Source: Clostridia bacterium (GTDB lineage Bacteria > Bacillota_A > Clostridia > Christensenellales > Aristaeellaceae). Taken from it: DNA of 31,156 nt. The notes under the pieces are model-generated. The model was not told the origin of the DNA and did not search any database. It was given only the letters and a program-made list of their open reading frames with translations. Below, piece after piece: positions 6,878 to 15,305 of this stretch. Position 1 is the first letter of the stretch; each line of letters opens with the position of its first letter. The stretch spans positions 1 through 31,156 of the forward strand of contig JAFQEB010000056.1 of assembly GCA_017399225.1 (NCBI GenBank), given 5' to 3'. Both the position numbers and the translations under genes were made by a program.

Positions 6878-8122
6878 ATGATCGCAGAGATCCTCTGCAT
6901 CGGCACGGAGCTGCTGATGGGCCAAACCCTCAACACCAACGCCCAGTTCCTGTCCCGGCGGCTCAGCGCGCTGGGGGTGAGCGTGTATCACCACAGCGTT
7001 GTGGGGGACAATGAGGCCCGGCTGGAGGACGCATACCGTCTGGCCCTGTCCCGGGCGGACGTGGTCATCACCAGCGGCGGGCTGGGCCCCACGGCGGATG
7101 ACGTCACCAAGCGCGTCGCAGCCCGGATCGCCGGTCAGCCCCTCGTGCATTTCCCGGAGGCGGAGGAGATGATCCGCGAGCGCTTCCGCCAGTATCACCG
7201 CCCGATGACGGAGAACAACCTCTCCCAGGCCATGTTCACCCCGGATTCCACGCTGCTGATGAATCCAAACGGTACCGCGCCCGGGGCCATCGTGCCCGTG
7301 GGCGAGGGCAAGGTCATCATCCACCTGCCCGGCCCGCCCTATGAGCTGGAGCCGATGTTCATCGACCAGGTGGAGCCCTGGCTGACAGCCCGCTCCGGCC
7401 GGGCGCTGGCAAGCCGCTACATCCGCATTTTCGGCATGGGCGAGGCGGAGGTGGACAGCCGCCTCCGCGACCTGATGGAGGGAGCAAACCCGACCCTTTC
7501 CCCCTACTGCGCCGTGGGCGAGGTGATGCTGCGGGCCACCGCCGGCGCTGACTCCCCCGAAGAAGCCCAGGCCCTGCTGCCCGCCCTGATCGGCGAGGTG
7601 CAGAAGCGGCTGGGCAGCGTGATCTACGCCGTCGAGCCGGATGACCAGGGCTCCCTGGCGAAGTCTGCCATCGCCGCCCTGGCCGCCAGGGGTTGGACCT
7701 GCGCCGCCTGCGAGAGCCTCACCGGCGGCATGATCAGCGCCGCACTGGTGGACGTCCCCGGGGCGTCCAGCGTCGTGCGGGGCGGGCTGGTCACCTACCA
7801 GACGGACACGAAGACCCTGCTGGCCGGCGTGCCGGCAGAGACCATCGAGCGCTGCGACGTGGTCAGCGCCGAGGTCGCCATGGCCATGGCCAGCGGCACG
7901 CGGGAGCGCCTGGGCGTGGACGTCGCCGTCAGCGCCACCGGCCTGGCCGGCCCCGGCGGCGGCACCCCCGAAAAGCCCGTGGGCACGGTGTTTATCGGCC
8001 TCTCCACCCCGAAGGAGACCCGCGCCATCGCCCTGCGCCTCAGCGGCAGCCGCAGCCGCATCCGCACCCTGGCCATGAAACACGCTGTCAACGCCCTGCG
8101 CCTGGCCGCCCTTGAAGAATGA
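6878..8122 (+). CDS. cinA: CinA-family protein (competence/damage-inducible, NMN amidohydrolase-type)
   Basis: The 414-residue length and layout are those of full-length CinA. Residues ~1-170 form the MoaB/MogA-like (COG1058) domain, with CIGTELLMGQ at the start and TSGGLGPTADDVT near 65-77, linked in the family to ADP-ribose or nucleotide pyrophosphatase activity. Residues ~255-410 form the C-terminal PncC-type domain, with ACESLTGGMISAAL, the SVVRGGLVTYQ stretch and SATGLAGPGGGT, which in characterised members deamidates NMN for NAD recycling. The start ATG follows AGGGAGG at an 8-base spacing; that site is one arm of a perfect hairpin. In many Firmicutes cinA sits beside recA, but recA is not seen here. 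A peptidase gene follows 22 bases downstream, probably in the same operon. Confidence 0.93.
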   Translation: MIAEILCIGTELLMGQTLNTNAQFLSRRLSALGVSVYHHSVVGDNEARLEDAYRLALSRADVVITSGGLGPTADDVTKRVAARIAGQPLVHFPEAEEMIRERFRQYHRPMTENNLSQAMFTPDSTLLMNPNGTAPGAIVPVGEGKVIIHLPGPPYELEPMFIDQVEPWLTARSGRALASRYIRIFGMGEAEVDSRLRDLMEGANPTLSPYCAVGEVMLRATAGADSPEEAQALLPALIGEVQKRLGSVIYAVEPDDQGSLAKSAIAALAARGWTCAACESLTGGMISAALVDVPGASSVVRGGLVTYQTDTKTLLAGVPAETIERCDVVSAEVAMAMASGTRERLGVDVAVSATGLAGPGGGTPEKPVGTVFIGLSTPKETRAIALRLSGSRSRIRTLAMKHAVNALRLAALEE

Positions 8123-8144
8123 CCCGCACAAAGGAGATACGCCT

Positions 8145-9371
8145 ATGAACTGGAAGCTGCTCGTGCTGCTGCTGGCCGTGCTGGAGCATGGCTACCGGCT
8201 GCTGCTAAACATCGTGCATTACCGCTCCGCTGGGAACCCCACGCCGGAGAACGTCGCGGACGTCTATGACGCAGAGACCTACCAGCGCTGGAAGCACTAC
8301 AGTGCGGAGAAATGCCGCCTCAAACTCCTGACGACCCTGGTGTCCCTCGCCGTGACGGTGCTGCTGCTGGCCCTGAATGTCCATGCTGCTGTCGCCGCCC
8401 TCATCCCCGGCGGGATCTACGGGCCGCTGATCGTTGTGCTGGCCTTCCAGGCCGTGCTGGACGCCCTGGTCAGCCTCGGCCTCAACTATGCGGACACCAT
8501 GGTCATCGAGCAGAAATACGGCTTCAACCGCAGCACCCGCAAGACCTTTTTCATCGACCAGGTGCGCGACCTGATCGTCGAAATGATCCTCTCCATCGGC
8601 CTGATGTGCCTGCTGGCGCTGATCCATCAGGCCATGCGCGACTGGGTGATCGTCCTCTTCGCCGGCGCGGTCTTCTGCCTGACGCTGGTGATCTCCTTCC
8701 TCTACGGCCCGGTGTTCAGCCGTATCGGCAACAAGTTCGTGCCGCTGGAGGAGGGCGAGCTGAAGGAGAAGCTACTGGCCCTGCTGACCCGGCATGGCTA
8801 CCAGGTCAAGGCCATCGAGGTGATGGACGCCTCCCGCCGCACCACCAAGCTCAACGCCTACTTCACCGGCTTTGGCAAGCTCAAGCGCATCGTGCTGTAT
8901 GATAATCTGCTCAACGCCATGAGCACGGATGAGATCTGCGCGGTGTTCGCCCACGAGCTGGGCCACGGCCTGAACCGGGATGTGCTCAAGCAGCAGCTGA
9001 TGAACCTGTTGAATCTCCTGCTCATGGCCGCCGCCGTGTGGCTGTGCGTGCGGGAGCCTGCGCTGCACACCGCCTTCGGGTTCGCGGAGGTCAACTACGG
9101 CTTTGCCTTTATTCTGCTGGGCATTGCCCTGGGCCTGCTGCAGCCCCTGACGGGCCTTGTCACCAGCGCCTACAGCCGCCATGCGGAGTACCGTGCTGAC
9201 CGTCAGGCTGTCACGGAGGGGTACGGCGAGGCCCTCGTCACCGGTTTGAAGAAGCTGGCCCGGGAGAACTTCTCCCACCTGGCCCCGGCGCCGCTGCTGG
9301 TGGCGCTGGAGTACAGCCACCCGCCGCTGAGCCAGCGGATCGCAGCCATCCATCAGGCCATGAAAAACTGA
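8145..9371 (+). CDS. M48-family membrane zinc metalloprotease (CAAX prenyl protease 1-like)
   Basis: The protein has 408 residues. An N-terminal membrane region (several helices between ~60 and 190) includes IEQKYGFNRSTRKTFFIDQ, typical of the M48 N-terminal domain of Ste24/CAAX protease 1 relatives. The zinc motif HELGH is at 270-274, and the third ligand is probably Glu348 in AEYRADRQA. Further hydrophobic segments flank the active site (~285-300 and 315-340). The C-terminal SHPPLSQRI is a common M48 ending. The family cleaves near membranes; bacterial members are often linked to membrane protein quality control, but the substrate here is unknown. The ATG at 8145 has AAAGGAGA upstream; a longer frame overlapping cinA is rejected. 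It is likely co-transcribed with cinA. Confidence 0.88.
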   Translation: MNWKLLVLLLAVLEHGYRLLLNIVHYRSAGNPTPENVADVYDAETYQRWKHYSAEKCRLKLLTTLVSLAVTVLLLALNVHAAVAALIPGGIYGPLIVVLAFQAVLDALVSLGLNYADTMVIEQKYGFNRSTRKTFFIDQVRDLIVEMILSIGLMCLLALIHQAMRDWVIVLFAGAVFCLTLVISFLYGPVFSRIGNKFVPLEEGELKEKLLALLTRHGYQVKAIEVMDASRRTTKLNAYFTGFGKLKRIVLYDNLLNAMSTDEICAVFAHELGHGLNRDVLKQQLMNLLNLLLMAAAVWLCVREPALHTAFGFAEVNYGFAFILLGIALGLLQPLTGLVTSAYSRHAEYRADRQAVTEGYGEALVTGLKKLARENFSHLAPAPLLVALEYSHPPLSQRIAAIHQAMKN

Positions 9372-9386
9372 TATCGGCACAGCAAA

Positions 9387-9415
9387 GCCCCTCTGCAATT
9401 TGCAGAGGGGCCATT
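9387..9415 (+). terminator. Terminator between convergent M48 protease and opp-operon genes
   Basis: The inverted repeat GCCCCTCTGCAA / TTGCAGAGGGGC has a minimal loop and is followed on the plus strand by CATTTTTGC. It lies only 15 bases after the protease stop and just beyond the end of the minus-strand operon, so it may serve both directions. Confidence 0.85.
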
Positions 9416-9420
9416 TTTGC

Positions 9421-9642
9421 TTATCGTACAATGAAGAAAAAACCAATCAGGCTGATCACCACAAGGAAGACCAACGCTACCGGCACGATGACCAGCAATG
9501 CTGAAATGATCATCGCTGCAACGTCGCCCTTTTCCAGTACATTGCGGACGTCCTCCACGTCATAGACGCGCTGGGTGTCCTTATTCTTCTCTTGTATGTT
9601 CTTGAGCTGCTTGTCATAGCGGCCCTGAAACAGGATCGGCAT
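9421..9642 (-). CDS. Small single-pass membrane protein at the end of the opp operon
   Basis: This 73-residue protein matches no family I recognise. Residues 1-40 are charged and predicted cytoplasmic (KQLKNIQEKNKDTQ, then YDVEDVRNVLEKGDV); residues ~41-71 are a long hydrophobic stretch (AAMIISALLVIVP and on to IGFFFIVR), enough for one long or two short membrane helices. An AAGGAG site sits nine bases before the ATG. It starts 30 bases after oppF ends, on the same strand, so it is probably expressed with the importer. An overlapping ATG in another frame lies between the site and the start. A role as accessory subunit or modulator of the importer is inference from position only. Confidence 0.7.
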   Translation of the reverse strand: MPILFQGRYDKQLKNIQEKNKDTQRVYDVEDVRNVLEKGDVAAMIISALLVIVPVALVFLVVISLIGFFFIVR

Positions 9643-9672
9643 GGGTCATGTCTCCTTCGATTGATACAGGGG

Positions 9673-11244
9673 TCACTCGGCCTCGGTGGAATCCTTGACC
9701 TTGACGGTTTCCTCGTCCTTGCCCAGGTAATGGTGGCAGGCGACGAAGTGGTCGGGCTCGACCTCTTCCCACTGGGGCACCATGTGCTTGCAGATCTCCG
9801 TTGCATACTTGCAGCGGGTATGGAACTTGCAGCCCTTGGGAGGATTGACGGGGCTGGGGATATCGCCCTCCAGCACCTGGATCTCGCGGTCGCTGTCCAC
9901 GTCGGTGGTGGGGATGGCGTTCATCAGCGCCTCGGTGTAGGGGTGCAGGGGCTTGCCGAACAGATCCTTGGAGGAAGCCAGCTCCACCATGTTGCCCAGG
10001 TACATAACGCCGATGCGGTCGGAGATGTACTTGACGACCGACAGGTCATGGGTGATGAACAGGTAGGTGAGGTTCTGCTGCTCCTTCAGGTCCTTAAGCA
10101 GATTGATGATCTGGCTCTGGATGGACACGTCCAGCGCGGAAACGGCCTCGTCACACACCACGAACTTGGGGTTGACCGCCAGGGAACGGGCAATGCCGAT
10201 ACGCTGACGCTGGCCGCCGGAGAACTGGTGGGGGTAACGGTGGATGAAGTACGCCTGCAGGCCTGCATCCTCCATGACCTTGATGACCGCCTGCTGCAGG
10301 CGATCGTCGCTCTTGCGGAACATTTTGTGGGCCTTCATGCCCTCAGAGATGATCTGGCCGACGGTCATGCGGGGATTCAGGGAGGAGTAGGGATCCTGGA
10401 AGATCATCTGCAGATCGGCGCGCAGGTGGCGGATCTCCTCATACTTGAGGCGGGCCAGGTCAACGCCGTCGTCACAGTAGGCTTCAAGGCGCTGGAACTC
10501 TTCGTCGTCGGCGTAGGGCTTGCGCAGCTCGTCGATCGCGGCATGGGCGGCAGCCAGCTTCGCATCCGCCTCGTCGATCTTCGCCTGCAGCTGCTCCACG
10601 TTCCTCTTGGCGGCAGCAACGGCCTTTTCCGCCGCAGCGTTCTTCTTCTGCTCCAGGGCGAACTCAGCGTCCGCCAGCTTCAGCTGAAGGGATTCCATCT
10701 TCTGCACCAGCTTGCGCTTGGCCACAGAAGCCTTGTATTCGTTGGTGTAGGCCTGCGCCACGGGGGCGATGTCGTCCACCTTGATGAAGCCACCGATCAG
10801 GTTGGCAATATCCAGGAAGGCGTCGTTGGCTTCCTTGCGGGCGTGTTCCGCCTCGTCCATCTTGGCGTACTTGGCAGGGCCGTCGGGCAGCTTTTCAGCC
10901 TCCGCCTTCAGGTTATCGCGCTTCTGCTCCAGCACGCGCAGCTGGTGGATGTTCTTGCCCAGGCGCGCATAGGTCTTGCCCACATACTGGGGGGCGATCT
11001 CATCCAGCGTGCGGCCGTAGTACATGGTGCGGCCGTCGGTCTGGCGGTAGAGCTGCAGCAGGGTGCGGCCCAGCGTGGACTTACCGCAGCCGGACTCGCC
11101 CACCAGGCCCAGGGTCTCGCCCTCATAGATATCCAGGGTGATGCCGTCGTTCGCCTTGACGAACAGGCCCTTGGCCTTCAGGGGGAAGTACTGCTTCAGG
11201 TTGCTAATGCGCAGAAGGGGCTTCTTATTTGTTGAGGTTTGCAT
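9673..11244 (-). CDS. oppF: Oligopeptide-type ABC transporter ATPase, OppF/DppF class, with a large coiled-coil insertion
   Basis: The protein has 523 residues, against roughly 310-340 for usual OppF/DppF proteins. Core motifs are intact: Walker A GESGCGKST (49-57), Q-loop IFQDPYSSLNPR (281-292), signature FSGGQRQR (341-348), Walker B FVVCDEAVSALD (361-372), H-loop THD (398-400), and the C-terminal Cys-rich GCKFHTRC ... C ... VACH motif of the oligopeptide ATPase family. In normal relatives about 30-40 residues separate the Walker A segment from the Q-loop; here about 225 do. Residues ~82-268 are extra; within them ~172-242 are a strong heptad-like Ala/Lys/Glu coiled coil. The start at 11244 follows AGGAGGAG and overlaps the oppD stop by 20 bases. 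It pairs with OppD as the nucleotide-binding heterodimer. Confidence 0.92.
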   Translation of the reverse strand: MQTSTNKKPLLRISNLKQYFPLKAKGLFVKANDGITLDIYEGETLGLVGESGCGKSTLGRTLLQLYRQTDGRTMYYGRTLDEIAPQYVGKTYARLGKNIHQLRVLEQKRDNLKAEAEKLPDGPAKYAKMDEAEHARKEANDAFLDIANLIGGFIKVDDIAPVAQAYTNEYKASVAKRKLVQKMESLQLKLADAEFALEQKKNAAAEKAVAAAKRNVEQLQAKIDEADAKLAAAHAAIDELRKPYADDEEFQRLEAYCDDGVDLARLKYEEIRHLRADLQMIFQDPYSSLNPRMTVGQIISEGMKAHKMFRKSDDRLQQAVIKVMEDAGLQAYFIHRYPHQFSGGQRQRIGIARSLAVNPKFVVCDEAVSALDVSIQSQIINLLKDLKEQQNLTYLFITHDLSVVKYISDRIGVMYLGNMVELASSKDLFGKPLHPYTEALMNAIPTTDVDSDREIQVLEGDIPSPVNPPKGCKFHTRCKYATEICKHMVPQWEEVEPDHFVACHHYLGKDEETVKVKDSTEAE

Positions 11245-12223
11245 GACGCTCCTCCTTTCGGGCATAGAAGCAGCGTACCTGCTGACCGGGCGCGACCTCT
11301 ACCAGCTCGGGCTCTTCCTCCAGGCACTTTTCGGTGCAGTACTTGCAGCGGGGGGCAAACTTGCAGCCCTTGGGCAGATCCAGGGGATGCGGCACCGCGC
11401 CGGGGATGGCGTCCAGGCGCTCGTCCGTGGGCGTATCCAGGCGGGGGATGGAGACCATCAGGCCCTCCGTGTAGGGGTGGGAGAACTCGGACTTGGTGAA
11501 GATGGTGCGGGCAGGCGCGTGCTCCACCACCTGACCGCAGTACATGACTGCCACGTCGTCCGCCATCTGGCAGATAACGCCCAGGTCGTGGGTGATGAAC
11601 AGGATGGAGGTGCCATGCTCGCGCTTGAGCTCGTTCATGAGCTTGAGGATCTGCGCCTGGATGGTCACGTCCAGCGCCGTGGTGGGCTCGTCAGCGATCA
11701 GCAGCTTGGGCTGGCAGGCCAGCGCCATGGCGATCATCACGCGCTGACGCATACCGCCGGAGAGCTGATGGGGATACTGCTTGGCCACGGTCTCGGGGTT
11801 GGGGATCTTCACGTCCGCCAGCATCTCGATGACCTTCGCCCGGGCCTGCTTCTTCGTCATGCCCTGATGGATGATGAAGGGCTCGCTGACCTGCTTTTCA
11901 ATGGTGAAAACAGGGTTCAGGGAGGTCATGGGCTCCTGGAAGATCACGGAGATATCATTGCCGCGGATCTTGTACATTTCATTGCGGGTCAGCTTGGTCA
12001 GATCCTTGCCGTCGAAGAGGATCTCGCCGGAGTGGATGTATCCGTTGCCGTCCAGCAGCTGCAGGATACTCATGGCAGAGACGCTCTTACCGGAGCCGGA
12101 CTCACCAACGACACCAAGAGTACGGCCGGGCTCAACGCTGTAGGAGACGCCGTTGACAGCCTTCACTGTGCCGCGCTTCGTTGTAAAGAATGTATGCAGG
12201 TCTTTCAGTTCAAGTAGTGCCAT
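11225..12223 (-). CDS. oppD: Oligopeptide-type ABC transporter ATPase, OppD/DppD class
   Basis: This 332-residue ATPase is of normal length for OppD/DppD. Walker A GESGSGKS is at 40-47, Q-loop [12 protein letters not shown] at 93-104, signature LSGGMRQR at 154-161, and Walker [13 protein letters not shown] at 174-185 with a downstream ITHD H-loop. The C-terminal Cys motif [11 protein letters not shown] ... C ... VRCF is that of the oligopeptide/nickel ATPase group. It has no insertion, unlike its partner OppF. An AAAGGAGGT site precedes the ATG. It lies 15 bases after oppC, in a tight operon. Confidence 0.95.
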   Translation of the reverse strand: MALLELKDLHTFFTTKRGTVKAVNGVSYSVEPGRTLGVVGESGSGKSVSAMSILQLLDGNGYIHSGEILFDGKDLTKLTRNEMYKIRGNDISVIFQEPMTSLNPVFTIEKQVSEPFIIHQGMTKKQARAKVIEMLADVKIPNPETVAKQYPHQLSGGMRQRVMIAMALACQPKLLIADEPTTALDVTIQAQILKLMNELKREHGTSILFITHDLGVICQMADDVAVMYCGQVVEHAPARTIFTKSEFSHPYTEGLMVSIPRLDTPTDERLDAIPGAVPHPLDLPKGCKFAPRCKYCTEKCLEEEPELVEVAPGQQVRCFYARKEERHANLNK

Positions 12224-12238
12224 TGTCGTCCACCTCCT

Positions 12239-14089
12239 TTACCGTTCGTTACTCTTGGGATCGACCGCGTCGCGCAGACCGTCGCCGATCATGTTGATGC
12301 AGATGGTGCACAGGCCGAAAATGGCAGCAGGGAACACCCAGCGCCACCAGTACTGCTGGATGACCACGGAGTTGTTGGCGCCGTCCAGGAGGTTGCCCCA
12401 GGTCGGCTGCGGCAGCGGAATGCCGAAGCCCAGGTAGGACAGGGTGGACTCCGTCAGCATACAGGTGGCGAAATCCAGCGTCATGCTGACCAGCAGGAGG
12501 GAGAAGACGTTGGGCAGGATGTGACGGAAGACGATGGCCGTCTCCTTGATGCCCATGGCCTTGGAGGCCGTGACGTATTCCATTTCGCGCTGCGCCAGGA
12601 TCTGCGCACGCACCAGGCGGCAGGTGCCCGTCCAGCTCAGGATACCCAGAACGACCATGATCAGGTACATCTTCTGGTTGGAGTCCAGGCGGGAGCCGAT
12701 GACGGCGGAGAGGATCATTGCGAAGGGGATGAAGGGCAGGCCGCCCACGATCTCGCTGATACGCATGATCAGGATATCCACCTTGCCGCCGAAGTAGCCG
12801 GCCAGGCCGCCCAGCAGCACGCCGATGACGGTGGAGATGATAACGGAGATGGCGCCGACGGTCATGGTGACCGCACCGCCGTTGACGATACGGGTCAGCA
12901 TGTCACGGCCCAGATCGTCCGTGCCCAGCAGGAAGCCCTTCAGGCCCCAGGTGACCACGTCGCCATCCTCGGTCAGGGCATAATTCTGGTGGTTGCCCAC
13001 GTACAGGCCCACGACCTTCTCGCCGCCGTTGGTCAGGCTGGCAGGAACAGCCGTCTGATTGTACTTGTTATTGCCCCAGGCGACGACAGTGCCGTCCTCC
13101 AGGAGGGCAGTGAAGTGGTAGCGGCCGCCGTAGATGCCCTTGACGGGCGCGGAGAACTCGGGGATCGCGTTCTCGCCGCGGACGGCGTTGCCCCACACGA
13201 AGACCTGGCCGTCCTCAGACAGCGCGGCCACGGCGGAGGACGTCGCAGCGATATCCACGATGGTCTTGCCCTTCATTTCCTTGGGCTGGCTGGTCAGGGG
13301 ATTACCCTTGCCCTTGCTGCCGGGGTACACCACGGTGCCGTCGTTAAGCAGGGCGACGTAGTGGTTGGCCGTCAGGGCGACCTTCTGGATCTTGCCCTGA
13401 TACTTCTTGTTGACGTTGATGTCGTTCTGGTTCTTGTTGCCCCACATGTGCAGATCGCCCTCGTCGGTGACAACAGCGGAGAACTGCGTGGAGGCTTCCA
13501 GCTGCACGACATTCCAGCCGGCCTTCATTTCCTTCTTCATGTCGCTGGTGAACTGAGCCTGCTGCAGACGGGTGTTGCCCCATACGTACAGCTGACCATT
13601 CTCATCCAGCGCCACGGCATGGTCAGCGCCCGCAGCGAGCTTGACGATCTTGGCCTCACGGATTTCCTCCGGGACGTCGGCCAGGTTGATCTTCTCGGTG
13701 ATGCGGGTGTTGCCCCAGGTGTGGATGACACCATCGCTGTCAATACCCAGGCCATAGGTGCCGCCGGGGGCGATATCCACGACCTTGCCGGCCATCTCCT
13801 TGGGCAGGCTCATCATGTTGTATCCCGGAGGCTGGTTGATCAGGGTGGAATCCTGCTCGCTCAGGTCAAGCACCCAGTAGCGGGGGCCGATGAGCACGAA
13901 GGCGAAGATCAGCAGGAACGTCGTCAGCGCAAAGATGACCGTCTTCTTCTTCAAGAACTTCTTCAGCATCGTCTTGAAGGGGGTCTGCAGCTGCTCTTCC
14001 TGCATGACGTCCACAACTTCCTTATGGCTGCCGAAGAACGCGCGCTTGAACCAGCGGACGAGGAAGAATTCTTTTTTGTTGGATGCCAT
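12239..14089 (-). CDS. oppC: Oligopeptide-type ABC permease OppC/DppC class carrying an extracellular RCC1-like beta-propeller
   Basis: The protein has 616 residues, about twice the family norm (~300). Residues 1-50 are a basic cytoplasmic leader, and ~51-69 form the first membrane helix. Residues ~100-383 hold seven RCC1-like repeats, each with a core like x-A-L-x-x-D-G-x-V-x-x-W-G-N; WG or its equivalent falls near 125, 170, 216, 256 (here YPG), 299, 338 and 381. Directly after comes FLLGTDDLGRDMLTR (386-400), the conserved OppC segment before the second helix, then the permease core with the EAA loop EYVTASKAMGIKETA ... HILPN (504-527). The reading frame is continuous with no frameshift, so this is a real internal fusion. 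By OppC topology the propeller faces outside. The start has a GGAGGA site upstream. It forms the channel with OppB. Confidence 0.93.
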   Translation of the reverse strand: MASNKKEFFLVRWFKRAFFGSHKEVVDVMQEEQLQTPFKTMLKKFLKKKTVIFALTTFLLIFAFVLIGPRYWVLDLSEQDSTLINQPPGYNMMSLPKEMAGKVVDIAPGGTYGLGIDSDGVIHTWGNTRITEKINLADVPEEIREAKIVKLAAGADHAVALDENGQLYVWGNTRLQQAQFTSDMKKEMKAGWNVVQLEASTQFSAVVTDEGDLHMWGNKNQNDINVNKKYQGKIQKVALTANHYVALLNDGTVVYPGSKGKGNPLTSQPKEMKGKTIVDIAATSSAVAALSEDGQVFVWGNAVRGENAIPEFSAPVKGIYGGRYHFTALLEDGTVVAWGNNKYNQTAVPASLTNGGEKVVGLYVGNHQNYALTEDGDVVTWGLKGFLLGTDDLGRDMLTRIVNGGAVTMTVGAISVIISTVIGVLLGGLAGYFGGKVDILIMRISEIVGGLPFIPFAMILSAVIGSRLDSNQKMYLIMVVLGILSWTGTCRLVRAQILAQREMEYVTASKAMGIKETAIVFRHILPNVFSLLLVSMTLDFATCMLTESTLSYLGFGIPLPQPTWGNLLDGANNSVVIQQYWWRWVFPAAIFGLCTICINMIGDGLRDAVDPKSNER

Positions 14090-14107
14090 CAGTATTCTCC
14101 TCCTTCC

Positions 14108-15142
<1,035 letters not shown>

Positions 15143-15248
15143 CCGGCGTCGCCCTTTCTGCTGCTCAATTTACCAATGAACCCCATGGGGATGCTGCTTT
15201 CGTTCGTTGGTAGCGAAGAATTTCAGGTTTTGCCATGACAAAGACATG

Positions 15249-15276
15249 AGGGGGACGAGCGAATGCCCGCCCCCCT
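15249..15276 (-). other. GC-rich stem-loop between oppA and oppB
   Basis: On the minus strand an 11-bp stem (GGGGG plus GCGGGC pairing with GCTCGT plus CCCCC, two G-U pairs) closes a 4-base loop about 30 bases after the oppA stop. No good T-run follows, so it is more likely an mRNA-stabilising or partial-termination hairpin. Such structures commonly keep binding-protein levels above permease levels. Confidence 0.6.
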
Positions 15277-15305
15277 TGTGTCACCTGATTCAGGTATTGG
15301 TTGGA

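Noticed and set aside
5558..8131. An 857-codon open frame on the minus strand
   Set aside because: It runs antisense to the MFS gene and cinA, has no domain, and is rich in Gly, Ala, His and Gln as expected for the complement of GC-rich codons.
9592..12217. Long plus-strand frames of 547 and 359 codons
   Set aside because: They are complements of oppF and oppD with low-complexity composition.
12941..13792. RCC1 repeats as a separate gene or an assembly chimera
   Set aside because: The frame is continuous, the flanking permease motifs are in correct order, codon use looks uniform, and no start or stop signals lie at the borders.
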